Below are positions 50,345 through 60,545 of a stretch of DNA of 64,000 nucleotides, in pieces (position 1 is the first letter of the stretch; every line of letters begins with the position of its first letter). The notes under the pieces were generated by a model. The model was not told the DNA's origin. It did not search any database and saw only the letters and a list, made by a program, of their open reading frames with translations. The DNA is from Marinicella algicola (GTDB lineage Bacteria > Pseudomonadota > Gammaproteobacteria > Xanthomonadales > Marinicellaceae): contig NZ_JAQOMR010000001.1 in the NCBI RefSeq assembly GCF_028401385.1, positions 1,056,501-1,120,500 on the forward strand, read 5' to 3'. The translations under genes were made by a program, and so were the position numbers.

Positions 50345-52001
50345 ATGGCTGAAGAACTGCCGGAACGCGAGAGCATGGAATTCGATGTTGTGATTGTCGG
50401 GGCCGGACCATCGGGCCTTGCAGCTGCCATTCGGCTTAAACAGCTCAATGAGGATCTGAACATCGTTGTTCTGGAAAAGGGAGCCGAAGTCGGCGCCCAT
50501 ATCCTCTCCGGGGCCGTGGTCGATCCCTCCGGTATCGATGCTCTTCTGCCCGGTTGGCGCGATGAAGAGGGCCATCCCTTCAAGACTGCAGTGACCCGCG
50601 ACCGCTTCCTGCTGCTCGGGCCATCCGGTTCGATTGCGCTGCCGAACTTCGTGATGCCGCCGCTGATGAATAATCACGGCAATTACGTTGTTTCGCTGGG
50701 CAATGTCTGTCGATGGCTCGGCGAAAAGGCCGAGGCGCTAGGGGTCGAGATCTATCCCGGTTTCGCCGCTTCGGAAGTGCTCTATGATGACAATGGCGCT
50801 GTCATTGGCGTTGCCACCGGTGATATGGGCATTGAACGGAACGGCACGCCCGGCCCGAACTATACCCGCGGCATGGCGCTTCTTGGCAAATATGTGCTGA
50901 TCGGCGAGGGCGTGCGTGGCTCGCTCGCCAAACAGCTGATCGCGAAATTCGGCCTCGATGAGGGGCGCGAGCCGCAGAAATACGGTATCGGCCTGAAGGA
51001 ATTGTGGGAGGTCTCTCCCGAGCAAAGCAAGCCCGGTCTGGTCCAGCACAGTTTCGGCTGGCCGCTTGACGCCAGAACCGGTGGCGGCTCGTTCCTGTAT
51101 CATCTGGAAGGCAATCAGGTGGCGGTCGGCTTCGTGCTGCATCTGAACTACAAAAACCCCTATCTCTCACCGTTCGAGGAATTCCAGCGGTTCAAGACCC
51201 ATCCCGCGATTGCGCCGGTCTTCGAGGGCGCCAAGCGCGTCTCCTATGGGGCCCGAGCGATTTCCGAGGGCGGTTACCAGTCGGTTCCGAAGCTTTCATT
51301 CCCGGCGGTGCTTTGCTCGGCTGTTCGGCGGGGTTGGTCAATGTTCCGCGTATCAAGGGCTCACACAATGCGGTGCTGTCCGGCATGCTCGCTGCCGAGC
51401 GGGTCGTGGAGGCCCTTGCGGCAGGGCGTTCCAATGACGAGATCGCCGAAATCGAGGCAGATTGGCGCGACGGCGCGATTGGACGCGATCTGAGGAAGGT
51501 TCGCAACGTCAAGCCGTTGTGGTCGAAGCTCGGCACCTATGCCGGCATTGCGCTCGGTGGTCTCGACATGTGGACCAACACACTGTTCGGCTTTTCGTTT
51601 TTCGGGACACTGAAACACGGCAAGAGCGATGCCGCTTCGCTGGAACCGGCCGCCGGTCACAAGCCGATCGACTACCCCAAACCCGATGGCGTTCTGACTT
51701 TCGATCGTTTGTCGTCGGTCTTCCTGTCCAACACCAATCACGAGGAGGACCAGCCGGTCCACCTGAAGGTGAAGGACATGGCGCTTCAAGAGACGTCCGA
51801 ATATGAGGTCTATGCAGGCCCGTCGGCGCGTTACTGTCCCGCCGGTGTCTATGAATGGGTCGAGGAAAACGGCGCGGAGAAATTCGTGATCAACGCCCAG
51901 AACTGCGTTCACTGCAAGACCTGTGACATCAAGGACCCGAACCAGAACATCACCTGGGTGCCGCCCCAGGGGGCGAAGGGCCGGTCTATCCGAATATGTA
52001 G
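50345..52001 (+). CDS. Electron transfer flavoprotein-ubiquinone oxidoreductase (two frame breaks)
   Basis: About 552 residues when joined, the family length. FAD site DVVIVGAGPSGLAAAIRLKQ, the ubiquinone-binding region GFVLHLNYKNPYLSPFEEF, and the C-terminal 4Fe-4S motif NCVHCKTCDIKDPNQNITWV. It passes electrons from ETF, reduced by acyl-CoA and other dehydrogenases, to the quinone pool at the inner membrane. Breaks near 51303 (one C missing; PGGALLGCSAGLVNVPRIKG follows) and 51972 (G-run). Starts after GGAAGGGATGAT. Confidence 0.9.
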
Positions 52002-52125
52002 GCGGTCACCGGATCGCCGCATGTAAGGCGTTGTCTGCTTATGTGACTTCCGGCGTCAGTCCCGGCACCGGAACCTATGTCTGCATGACGACGTTAAGCG
52101 GCTGTGATCATTCTAAGGACAAGCG

Positions 52126-53031
52126 ATGCGTCTCAAAGGCATTTTCAACCGCGACGGCGGCACCTTCAAAACCACCGATATGGACGCGTTTTCGGAGCTT
52201 GCCAGCAACATCTTTCGCGATGCCGGTCATGATTTCGAGTGCGAAATCGTCAAGGGCAGCGAGATCTCGGATATCATCAGGCAGGCGGCCGCCGCCGAGG
52301 GGTTTGACGGTCTCATTGTCGGCGGCGGTGACGGATCGATATCGCTTGCTACGGGCTGCATGTACGGTACGGACAAGCTGCTGGGCGTGGTCCCGGCTGG
52401 AACCATGAACCTGTTTGCCCGCAGCCTCGGTCTGCCGCTCGACATCGAGGAAGCGCTGAGAACGCTTGCAAATGGAAAGATGGCCCGTGTCGATGTGCCG
52501 ACGATGAACGACCGACCATTCATCCATCAGTTCTCCGCAGGCCTGCATGCCACGATGATCAGGAACCGCGAACAAATCGAGTATGATTCGCGGCTCGGAA
52601 AGATTTCCGCGAGCACGCGCGCCTGGATCGACACGCTGCGCACCATTCCCGAAATCAGGCTGAGTTATGAAAGCGACGCGGCAAGCGGTGAGGGCGTTTT
52701 CGCGCTTGTCGGTGTTTCCAACAACCGCATCCATGGCAATGCCAGCCTGTTCACTGATCGTCCGCAAGGCGGCAAGCTGGTACTTTATCTGTTGAGGGCC
52801 GATGAGGTTGATTCGGTACTGGGCTTTGCTCTCAACTATGTTTCCGGGCGCATTGAGGACAGCGAAAACGTCATCGTGATCGAGACGGAAAAACTGACGC
52901 TGGATTTTCATTCAAAAGACTTTGATCAGTCTTTCGACGGCGACCCGCTCGATGAAGTGCTTCACGCCGTTATCGAGCAACACCCAAGCTCGCTGCAGGT
53001 CATCGTTCCTTTTGACAGCGCGCTTGAGTAG
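52126..53031 (+). CDS. Diacylglycerol kinase catalytic-domain protein
   Basis: 301 residues, intact. The DAGK/lipid kinase signature LIVGGGDGSISLATGCMYG, and the following GVVPAGTMNLFARSLGLPLD, are conserved, as is the beta-sandwich C-terminal domain. It probably phosphorylates a lipid alcohol using ATP. Substrate not determinable; could also be a YegS-like lipid kinase. It ends just before the repeat element. Confidence 0.85.
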   Translation: MRLKGIFNRDGGTFKTTDMDAFSELASNIFRDAGHDFECEIVKGSEISDIIRQAAAAEGFDGLIVGGGDGSISLATGCMYGTDKLLGVVPAGTMNLFARSLGLPLDIEEALRTLANGKMARVDVPTMNDRPFIHQFSAGLHATMIRNREQIEYDSRLGKISASTRAWIDTLRTIPEIRLSYESDAASGEGVFALVGVSNNRIHGNASLFTDRPQGGKLVLYLLRADEVDSVLGFALNYVSGRIEDSENVIVIETEKLTLDFHSKDFDQSFDGDPLDEVLHAVIEQHPSSLQVIVPFDSALE

Positions 53032-53038
53032 CGGACTT

Positions 53039-53292
53039 TACTGAAAGGCCGTCAGCTTGTTGACAAAGCCCGCTTCCCGCTCATTCGTTATGCTCGGGCC
53101 TGTCCCGAGCGTCCCGGCACCTCTCGCCACGACAAGCGTCTCGGATGAAAAGACGAAATCATTCAGTCTGTTTTAAAACAAAAGCGGCGCCTATGCGGCA
53201 ATCTGGTTGGATCTTCGGCACAGGGCCGAGGATGACGTCCTTGGAATGGATAGCTGTGTCAGCCAACTGACGGTCTCTACTGAAAGGCCGTC
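53039..53292. repeat. RIME-like intergenic palindromic element flanked by 15-bp direct repeats
   Basis: TACTGAAAGGCCGTC occurs at 53039-53053 and again at 53278-53292, where it is the last codons and stop of amn on the minus strand. Between them lie two hairpins: GCTCGGG-CCTGT-CCCGAGC (53092-53110) and ATCTTCGGC-ACAGG-GCCGAGGAT (53211-53233). The two-palindrome layout and the words CTCGGGCCTGTCCCGAG and CCGAGGATGACG resemble the mosaic intergenic repeats of Rhizobiales. The outer repeats suggest a duplication made on insertion. Confidence 0.6.
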
Positions 53293-54773
53293 TCGTAAAA
53301 GCTTCTGAGTTTGCGCGAATGTAGCCTTTCCGGTGGCATGGAGGCCAGTTTCTGCACGGCCTTGATACCGATGTGCAGGTGTTGACGGACCTGGGTCGTA
53401 TAAAAGGCGGTTGCCATGCCTGGCAGCTTCAGTTCACCGTGAAGCGGCCTGTCGGAAACGCACAGCAGCGTGCCATAAGGCACGCGGAAGCGGAAACCGT
53501 TGGCCGCGATCGTCGCCGATTCCATGTCAAGGGCGATCGCGCGCGACTGGGACAGGCGTTTGACCGGACCGCTCTGGTGCGAGAGTTCCCAGTTGCGGTT
53601 GTCTATGGTGGCAACGGTACCGGTGCGCATCACCCGTTTCAGTTCGTATCCCTCAAGCCCCGTGACTTCGCCGACGGCGTCCTCGAGGGCCTGCTGGACC
53701 TCCGCCAGTGCCGGGATCGGTACCCAGATCGGCAGGTCGTCGTCGAGAACGTGATCCTCGCGTACATAGGCATGGGCAAGCACATAGTCGCCGAGCTTCT
53801 GGCTGTTGCGCAGACCGGCACAGTGGCCCAGCATCAGCCAGGCATGGGGTCTCAGCACCGCGATATGGTCGGTAATCGTCTTGGCGTTGGAGGGGCCTAC
53901 GCCGATATTGACCATGGAAATGCCCGAATTGTCGGCGCGTTTCAGATGATAGGCTGGCATTTGCGGCATGCGGACCCCGGCATGTCCGCCCTCGGGCTCG
54001 ACTTCGCCGGGTAGGGTGATGTTGTTGCCGGGTTCGACGAAGGCGCTGTAGCCTTCGCCGCCCTTGGCCATCATCTCACGTGCAAAGGCGCAGAACTCGT
54101 CGACATAAAACTGATAGTTGGTAAACAGCACGAAGTTCTGGAAATGCGCCGAACTTGTCGCGGTATAGTGGCTAAGGCGCGCCAGCGAATAATCGATGCG
54201 CTGGGCCGTGAATGGCGCCAGTGGTTGCGGCTCGCCCGGCTCCGGCTCGTATTCGCCGTTGGCGATCTGGTCGTCGGTGGTGTTGAGATCGGGGGTGTCG
54301 AAGATGTCGCGCAGCGGCACATCGGCGAGCGCTGCCAGATCGGCTTCGACATGGGTGTTCTCGCCGAAGGCGAAGTGCAACGGAATGGGGGTCTCCGATT
54401 CCCCCACCGTCACCGCAACACCATGGTTCTTGATCAGCAGGTCGAGTTGTTCGATTAGGTAGTTCTCAAACAGCACCGGGTGGCTGATGGTCGTGGCATA
54501 GGTGCCCGGCGTTGCCACATGTCCGAAGGACAGGCGCGAATCGGTCAGGCCGTAGCTGCCGGTCTCGATGCTGACTTGCGGATAGCAGGCGCGGTAGCGA
54601 CCTTTGATCGGCGCGCCGCCGGCAAGTTCAAGAAAGGCATCAATGACAAAACGCGTGTTGCGTTTGTAGAGCGCCTGCAAGGCTTTTACGGCCTCTTGCG
54701 CATCTGTGTAGCTTTGCGGTTCCACCGGATCCGGCGAGATAACGTTTGCTGTCAAAGGTTCGTTCTCGTGCAT
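53277..54773 (-). CDS. amn: AMP nucleosidase
   Basis: 498 residues, intact. It starts MHENEPLTANVISPDPV after GAGGG. Family features include FGHVATPGTYATTISHPVLF, the phosphorylase-like core NIGVGPSNAKTITDHIAVLR, PHAWLMLGHCAGLRNSQKLG, and the active-site segment ALDMESATIAANGFRFRVPY. It hydrolyses AMP to adenine and ribose 5-phosphate. The last codons form one copy of the 15-bp repeat bordering the downstream element. Divergent from the GST gene. Confidence 0.92.
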   Translation of the reverse strand: MHENEPLTANVISPDPVEPQSYTDAQEAVKALQALYKRNTRFVIDAFLELAGGAPIKGRYRACYPQVSIETGSYGLTDSRLSFGHVATPGTYATTISHPVLFENYLIEQLDLLIKNHGVAVTVGESETPIPLHFAFGENTHVEADLAALADVPLRDIFDTPDLNTTDDQIANGEYEPEPGEPQPLAPFTAQRIDYSLARLSHYTATSSAHFQNFVLFTNYQFYVDEFCAFAREMMAKGGEGYSAFVEPGNNITLPGEVEPEGGHAGVRMPQMPAYHLKRADNSGISMVNIGVGPSNAKTITDHIAVLRPHAWLMLGHCAGLRNSQKLGDYVLAHAYVREDHVLDDDLPIWVPIPALAEVQQALEDAVGEVTGLEGYELKRVMRTGTVATIDNRNWELSHQSGPVKRLSQSRAIALDMESATIAANGFRFRVPYGTLLCVSDRPLHGELKLPGMATAFYTTQVRQHLHIGIKAVQKLASMPPERLHSRKLRSFYETAFQ

Positions 54774-54890
54774 GGCGACCCTCGTTTTTGTAGAAACAGC
54801 GTTCCACCGGCTTTCGCTGGTCTTTTTCAGTTTCAAATCGATCTATATCGAAGAGGACGATATTTTGCGACACGATGAGGATGATTTTTC

Positions 54891-55588
54891 ATGACCGCAC
54901 CGATCGAGCTTTTCTACTGGCCGACGCCGAACGGCTACAAGATTGCGATTTATCTTGAAGAGGCCGGCGTTCCCTACAACGTCAATCTGGTGAACATCGG
55001 CAAGGGCGACCAGTTCAAGCCGGAGTTTCTCAAGATTTCGCCCAACAATCGCATGCCTGCGATCATCGACCCCGAAGGGCCAGGCGGCGAACCTGTCTCG
55101 GTTTTTGAATCCGGAGCGATCCTTCAGTATCTCGGCCGCAAGTTCAAAAATTCTATCCCGAGACCGAACGCGAACGCATTGCCGTCGAGGAATGGCTGTT
55201 CTGGCAGATTGGCGGGCTTGGCCCCATGGCCGGGCAGGCACATCATTTCCGCAATTATGCGCCCGAAAAGATTGCCTATGGCATTGACCGCTACACCAAT
55301 GAGGTCAACCGGCTTTACGGCGTGATGGACAGGCGGCTTGGCGAGGCGGAATATCTCGGCGGTGACTATTCGATCGCCGACATGGCCTCGGTCGGCTGGG
55401 TCAGGTCATACGAGGCGCAGGGGCAGAATCTCGATGATTTTCCGAACCTGAAGCGCTGGTATGAGGCCGTGATGGACCGACCCGGCGTCAAGGCCGGGAT
55501 CGCCGTCGGCCAGCAAGAGCGTGCCAAAATGAACCTGGCGTCAGACAAAGACGCTCAATCGGTTCTCTTCGGACAGAAAGCGCGCTGA
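54891..55588 (+). CDS. Glutathione S-transferase family protein (one frame break)
   Basis: About 232 residues when joined. Thioredoxin-fold N-terminus IELFYWPTPNGYKIAIYLEE with LKISPNNRMPAIIDPEG, and the cis-Pro and ESGAILQYLGRKF segment. After a missing A near 55148 the helical domain continues: ERIAVEEWLFWQIGGLGPMA and YLGGDYSIADMASVGWV. It resembles the YfcG/YghU (Nu-class) group, which has disulfide-bond reductase activity. Preceded by a short palindrome TCGAT-CTAT-ATCGA about 50 bp before the start. Confidence 0.85.
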
Positions 55589-55624
55589 GCGCCATCACTC
55601 TTTGAAGAGTTTCAGGCGTTGGGA

Positions 55625-56735
55625 TCAGTCCAGCGCCTGAAGCACGGTCGGCAGTTCTCGGGCGAACAGCTCAATGTCTTCGCTCAGGCCTGTCGAAACC
55701 CGGATGCAGCGGTCGAGCGGCGCCACGCCCGGCATGCGGATGAAGACACCGCGCGCGCCCAGCCCTTCAACAATGGCGCGCGAATAGGCGCCGTCGCGGC
55801 CGCAGTCGATGGCGACGAAATTGGTTGCTGATGGCAGCGGCGAAAGCCCGTTTTTACGCGCGATCCGGGCAATTTCGTCACGCGCATCGCGGATGCGGCC
55901 GATGACGCTCTGCAAATAGGCCTGATCGGCGAGGGCCGCCTCGGCGGCAACGAGGGAGAGGTGCGGCATGCCAAAATGGTTGCGGATCTTGTTGAACGCG
56001 GCAATCGTCTGCGCTTCGCCGATGACGTAACCTGCTCTGACGCCGGCCAGTCCATAGGCTTTTGAAAACGTCCGGAACCGCAGAATATTCGGCCTGTCGA
56101 GAAAACGATCGATGGCGGGAAAGGCTTCGGCCGGCCCGCATTCGCAATAGGCCTCGTCGAGCACCATCATGCAGGTTTCTGGAAGCGCGTCGACGAACCG
56201 CGCAACATCGTCCTCATGCCAGAAACTGCCCATCGGATTGTCGGGATTGGCAAAATAGACCATCGTGGCGTCATGCTCTTGAACGGCAGCCAGCAGCGCC
56301 TCGAGGTCTTCCCGGTCATGGCTGTAGGGCACGCTGATCCGCACTCCGCCAAAACCGTCGACATGGTAGTTGAAGGTGGGGTAGGCGCCAAGCGAGGTGA
56401 CGACTTTCGTGCCCGGTGAGACCACCAGCCTGACGGCCATGCCCAGAAGGCCGTCCACACCTTCCCCGATCATCAGGTTTTCGATCCCGCAGCCGTGGTG
56501 ATCCGCCAGCGCCTTGCGCAGTGACAGGTGTTCGGAATCCGAATATTTCCAAATGTCGCCAGCAGCTTCGCGGATGGCCGCGAGCACGGAGGGGCCGGGC
56601 CGAAACCGCTTTCATTGGCGCCGATCCGGGCGATGATCGGGTAATTGCGGGTGCGTTCGAGTGCTTCTGGCCCGACGAAGGGGACCGTGGATGGCAGTTC
56701 CTGATCAAGGGCGTGAAGCGCGAAAATTCAGCCAT
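55625..56735 (-). CDS. HisC-like PLP-dependent aminotransferase (two frame breaks)
   Basis: About 370 residues when joined. From ATG 56735 (MAEFSRFTPL) the conserved path runs DQELPSTVPFVGPEALERTR and IGANESGFGPAP in a second frame, then AAIREAAGDIWKYSDSEHLS in a third (breaks near 56710 and 56600). The core is intact: YFANPDNPMGS, VLDEAYCE, and the PLP lysine in FRTFSKAYGLAGVRAGY. It belongs to the histidinol-phosphate aminotransferase family. Standing alone, away from his genes, it may act on aromatic or other amino acids. Confidence 0.82.
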
Positions 56736-56824
56736 GCTATGCGTTCCGGTTTATTTGAAAAGGCGCTTCAACATAGTCACTGCGACCTGGAAGGCAAGAT
56801 GGGATAGGGTGGCACCAACGCAAA

Positions 56825-56845
56825 ACGGCGCCCGTAAGGCGCCGT
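56825..56845 (-). terminator. Intrinsic terminator downstream of a DUF1127 gene
   Basis: Stem ACGGCGCC (56825-56832)/GGCGCCGT (56838-56845) with loop CGTAA. Read on the minus strand it is followed by TTTTG. It lies just beyond the stop of the DUF1127 gene at 56871. Confidence 0.65.
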
Positions 56846-56870
56846 AGCAAAACTATCAGTCTGGCTTGTC

Positions 56871-57014
56871 TCAGCGAAATGCGCGGGCTGCAACACGCTC
56901 GATATCGCCCGGAAGCAGGCCGATATCCTTGAGCTCTGCGGCAGTGAGATTGCGCAGCTGGGAGCGGGTACGACGATAGCTGAACCATTTCATGGTGAAG
57001 TCAAAGGGATGCAT
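56871..57014 (-). CDS. DUF1127 small protein
   Basis: 47 residues, MHPFDFTMKWFSYRRTRSQL, then the DUF1127 signature NLTAAELKDIGLLPGDIERV. It starts after GAGGAAA. DUF1127 proteins are small, arginine-rich, and linked to RNA turnover and stress or phosphate responses in Rhodobacter and Agrobacterium. Second of two such genes here on the same strand, with its own terminator. Confidence 0.85.
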   Translation of the reverse strand: MHPFDFTMKWFSYRRTRSQLRNLTAAELKDIGLLPGDIERVAARAFR

Positions 57015-57234
57015 GGGTGTTTCCTCGAATTTTCCGGCAGTCTGTGGCTGCATTGATTTTGACTGAGAAAATACAGGGAGAATCGCGAAACGTCGTGTGC
57101 AGTTTTTATGCAACTGCCATGCATTTGTGCAGGGTATTGCATATTTTGAGGGCTGCGTGGCGATGGTGGGTAGTTTTAAGGCACCCGCAGATGACAGAGC
57201 TCAATTCGGGGAACGGATATCGTTCAGGCATAAA

Positions 57235-57267
57235 AAAGCCCCGCGCCGGGTTCGGCGTGGGGCTTTT
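57235..57267 (-). terminator. Intrinsic terminator downstream of the first DUF1127 gene
   Basis: AAAAGCCCC (57235-57243) pairs with GGGGCTTTT (57259-57267), extended inward by partial GCGCC/GGCGT pairing. On the minus strand a TTTTTT run follows the stem. Confidence 0.8.
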
Positions 57268-57289
57268 GCAAAGTCAGTCAATGGCGCGC

Positions 57290-57433
57290 TCAGAATGCGG
57301 CCTTGCGGGCAACGCGACGGATATCATCACGGTTGATACCAAGATCGGACAGTTCGCGTGCATTCATGCGGCCGAGTTCGGTGACGGTCTGACGGTACTT
57401 CATCCAGTTGTTGAACGAACGGGTCATGCTCAT
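57290..57433 (-). CDS. DUF1127 small protein
   Basis: 47 residues, MSMTRSFNNWMKYRQTVTEL, then GRMNARELSDLGINRDDIRR, a clear DUF1127 sequence. The start follows AGGAGAGAG; an upstream ATG at 57478 is less likely. The anti-SD sRNA at 57650-57775 lies about 220 bp upstream on the same strand. Confidence 0.87.
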   Translation of the reverse strand: MSMTRSFNNWMKYRQTVTELGRMNARELSDLGINRDDIRRVARKAAF

Positions 57434-57649
57434 GTTTCTCTCTCCTGTTTGCTGGGGCGCTTGTTTGCTGCGCCTCAATCTCTGATGACTGGGATATAGT
57501 CCTTTCCCGGTAACTCGGTCAGGGGCTTATCGGTAAAGCCGCTATGCACTGGATGCATGGCGTCGTCCGAAGGGCAGGATTCGCCTATCAAGATAGAGGC
57601 AGGTCTGCTTGAAATGGTGTGGGAGGTGGCCGACAATCGCCGAAAAAGG

Positions 57650-57775
57650 CAAAAAATAACGCCCACCGGGGAGGAGGATCCGGTGAGCGTCATTTGCTTT
57701 GGCTAACGACTGGGAGGAGGAGCGTCGTCGGCCCATCAAAGCGCGCTGGGAGGAGGAGTGCGCAGCTTCGAATAT
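57650..57775 (-). ncRNA. Candidate trans-acting sRNA with three CCUCCUCCC (anti-Shine-Dalgarno) loops
   Basis: On the minus strand CCTCCTCCC occurs three times in about 90 nt (57748-57756, 57712-57720, 57669-57677). Each copy is framed by complementary arms: GCGCACT/AGCGCGC, ACGACGCT/AGTCGT, and the 11-bp stem ACGCTCACCGG/CCGGTGGGCGT (57680-57690 with 57659-57669) followed by TTATTTTTT, a terminator. This is the architecture of the rhizobial alpha-r14 (NfeR1/Smr14C) and Rhodobacter CcsR 'cuckoo' RNAs, which bind ribosome sites of mRNAs. The 5' end is estimated; no promoter is assigned. Confidence 0.8.
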
Positions 57776-57951
57776 CTACCCGGAGGCCGGGTCAGGTGAT
57801 GTTGCCTACTCGGTTCGTCTGAGTGGGCTCAATCATCTTGTTGAACCCAATATAGGTGAGGTGGCCGGAAAAGTGCAGTGCCATCTCGGAATAGAAGATA
57901 TGCGCCAAGCGCATGTCTGCATTTGTGTGCATCTGCGAAGAGACAGTCGCT

Positions 57952-60545
57952 TCAGTTGATCACGGAAGGTGGCTGTTTGCCCAGTAGTGCGATCAGATGA
58001 TCTTCATTCATGGGGCGTGAGAAATAATAGCCCTGTTGCAGGAAGCACCCGAGCGACCGCAGCATTTCAGAGTGACTGCGCGATGTGACGCCTTCGCAGA
58101 TGACGCCGATGCCAAAGGATTTCGCGATCCGTGTGATGGTTTCGACGATCTGAACGCTCTCCTCGGAACTGATAATGGGCGTCACAAGCTGCCCCGCGAT
58201 CTTGAGCCGGTCGGGACGGACCAGGGTCAGCCCCACCAGTGAGGCATAACCGGATCCGAAATCATCCAGATCGATACCGATGCCCAGTGCCCTGATGGCG
58301 TTTACCGTCTTGATCAGCGCGGCATCGGGGCGGTCGAAGGGAATCGATTCGAGTAGTTCGAAGTGAACGATGCCAGGGGCAGGTCGAGGGCTGAGAGCAT
58401 GGACACCAGTGCGGGATCACGCAAGCGCTGCGAGGAAACGTTGACCGATATGCCCGGGAGTGAGACGCCGGATTCCTTGCTGCGTTCGATGATTGACAGC
58501 GCCTTGCGGAAGACGATGTCGTCGATTGCGTCAAGCAGCCCCAATTGCTCCGCCACATCGAGAAATGCCTTGGGCTCCAGGAGGTTGCGGCGCGGATGCT
58601 GCCAGCGGGCCAGCGCTTCGACGCCGATAATTTCGGATGTCCTGACATCGAAAATCGGCTGGTAGTACGCCGTGATTTCGCCGGCTTCGACAGCCTCCTG
58701 CAGTTCGTCCGCCTGTTGCTTGAGCGAGAAAGTCTTGGCCATCAGATTGCTGGTGTAGTTCACGGTGCGGGCCCGCCCGCGGTTTTGGCTTCATAGAGCG
58801 CAAGGTCGGCTTTGGTCAGCAGGTCCGAAGCCGTGTCGCGGAATCCTCCGCGGTTGCGATCCCCAGGCTGACACCCATGCGGCAAGACCTCCCATTTATG
58901 CGCACGGGCTTCGCAAATGAAGCGGTCACTGCGTTGGTAAAGCCCTCCACGTCACTGTCTTCCCGCATTAGCACGACGAACTCGTCGCCTCCGGTACGCG
59001 CCAGGAAATCGTTCGGGCCGAGTTTCTCGTTGAATTTTCCCGCGGCGTACCGCAGGACTTCGTCGCCGAAGACGTGGCCCATAGTGTCGTTGATGGTCTT
59101 GAAGCCGTCGAGGTCGATCAGCACGATCTTCATGCCTGCCGGCAGCTTGCCGTCGGTCTGTGCGGCTTCCATCTGCTTTTCGAAATGTCTTCGGTTGGGA
59201 ATGCCGGTCAAGGTGTCCTGCAGCGCAATTTTCTCCATGCGCCGGCGCGCTTCTTCGACTTCGATATGCTGGGCCTCAGCCTTGGCCTTGGCTTCCGTGA
59301 GCGCTTCCTGAAGGCGCTTGTCGGCCGAGACGTCCCAGTTGACGCCGACGAATTTGCGCCGGCCGTCGGCATCAGCATAGGCATTACCTGCCGAACGGAC
59401 TGTCTTTTCCTGGCCACCGGGGGTGATGATCCGATATTCAGTGAGGAAGCCTTTGTCTTTTTCAGCATCCTCCCAGCTGAATTGCCTGAATTTCTCCTGG
59501 TCTTCGGGATGAAGGGAGGCGCTCCAGCTGTCGAAGCTCTGGATGTGGCTTCCGCCTTCCATTCCGTAGATCTTCAGGATCTGGTCATCCCAGACCTGCT
59601 CGCCGGATTCCAGGTCGTGTTCCCAAAGGCCGATATTGGAGGCGTTGAGCGCCACATCGAGCTGGCGCGAGAGGTTCTCCACCGCCATCATGCTGCGACG
59701 GATATTGTTATTGTCGCGAAGGCGCGCCCGAAACAACAGCAACAGCGCGCCGAGCGGTGTGAAAAAGCGATTGCGAATACGATCAGCGCGAAGCCGAATG
59801 CCTTGCGCCAGTCGAAACTGCCTTCTGAAAGCGCCAACGGCGCGACGCTGACGGTCCATGTGGAGTTTCCGATGTTCAGTTTCGTCTGCGCCGGGTTTTC
59901 CGTCTTCAGGATCCTGGCGCCGGCTGTGGCCTCTCCGCCTGAACCGGCAAGCGTGGCTGTCTGAACGCTCAATTGTATTGTTTGCTCCAGCTCCATCAGG
60001 CCGATTGCATCGAGAATCGCTTCGAAACCAACCGCAACGTCGAGCGTCCCATCCGCAAATGCGTATCTGAAGATCAGCACACGTTGGCTATTGGGCAGGG
60101 AATAAGGACCGAAAATCTGCCGGCTGCCCTCCGATGCTCCGGCAGGAACGTCCACGGCTCGCATGGTCTGTTCAATATCACTCGGAAAGACTACGGTTCG
60201 GTCTTCCTGTCGAAGAATCACGGCTTTTGTCCACGGTGCAGCAGTAAGGTAGGCCTGAACCGTATCGTCATATGCGGCGAGCCCGTCCGTGTCGCTCAGT
60301 GACGACGACAATGCCACGCCGACCTTTTCTGTTAGGTCCAGAACCGACTTGAGGGCCTTGGCAAAGCCTGCCGCGCGGATTTCTGCCTGCTGCTGTCTTT
60401 CCTGTTTTACGGCTTCGCGAATGTAGAAGCCGCCGACAAATGTTCCGGTTGCGACTGTCGTGAAGAAAAGCAGGGTCAGGAGCGCAAATAGCCTGATCTT
60501 TGCCCGGTGCTTCTGCGGTATGCTGTTCGCTTTCAGTCTTGTCAT
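57952..60545 (-). CDS. Membrane GGDEF-EAL c-di-GMP protein with PAS domain (about four frame breaks)
   Basis: About 864 residues when joined. Helix 1 (LFALLTLLFFTTVATGTF), a periplasmic sensor region, helix 2 (FGFALIVFAIAF), a PAS domain (NIGLWEHDLESGEQVWDDQI), and a GGDEF domain with intact FLARTGGDEFVVLM. Then an EAL domain with VEALARWQHPRR, FELLESIPF, DLDDFGSGYASL and the lysine in RPDRLKIAG. The I-site position reads GPND, so product inhibition via RxxD is absent. Both active-site signatures are present, so it may make or degrade c-di-GMP. Breaks near 59763, 58838, 58775 and 58375. Confidence 0.85.

Noticed and set aside
54840..54860. Short palindrome TCGAT-CTAT-ATCGA before the GST gene
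   Set aside because: Arms of only 5 bp are expected by chance at this density; mentioned only in the GST entry.
57699..57959. Plus-strand ORF MANDWEEERRRPIKARWEEE
   Set aside because: Its repetitive WEEE peptides are only the antisense reading of the CCUCCUCCC motifs of the sRNA; no ribosome site or family similarity.
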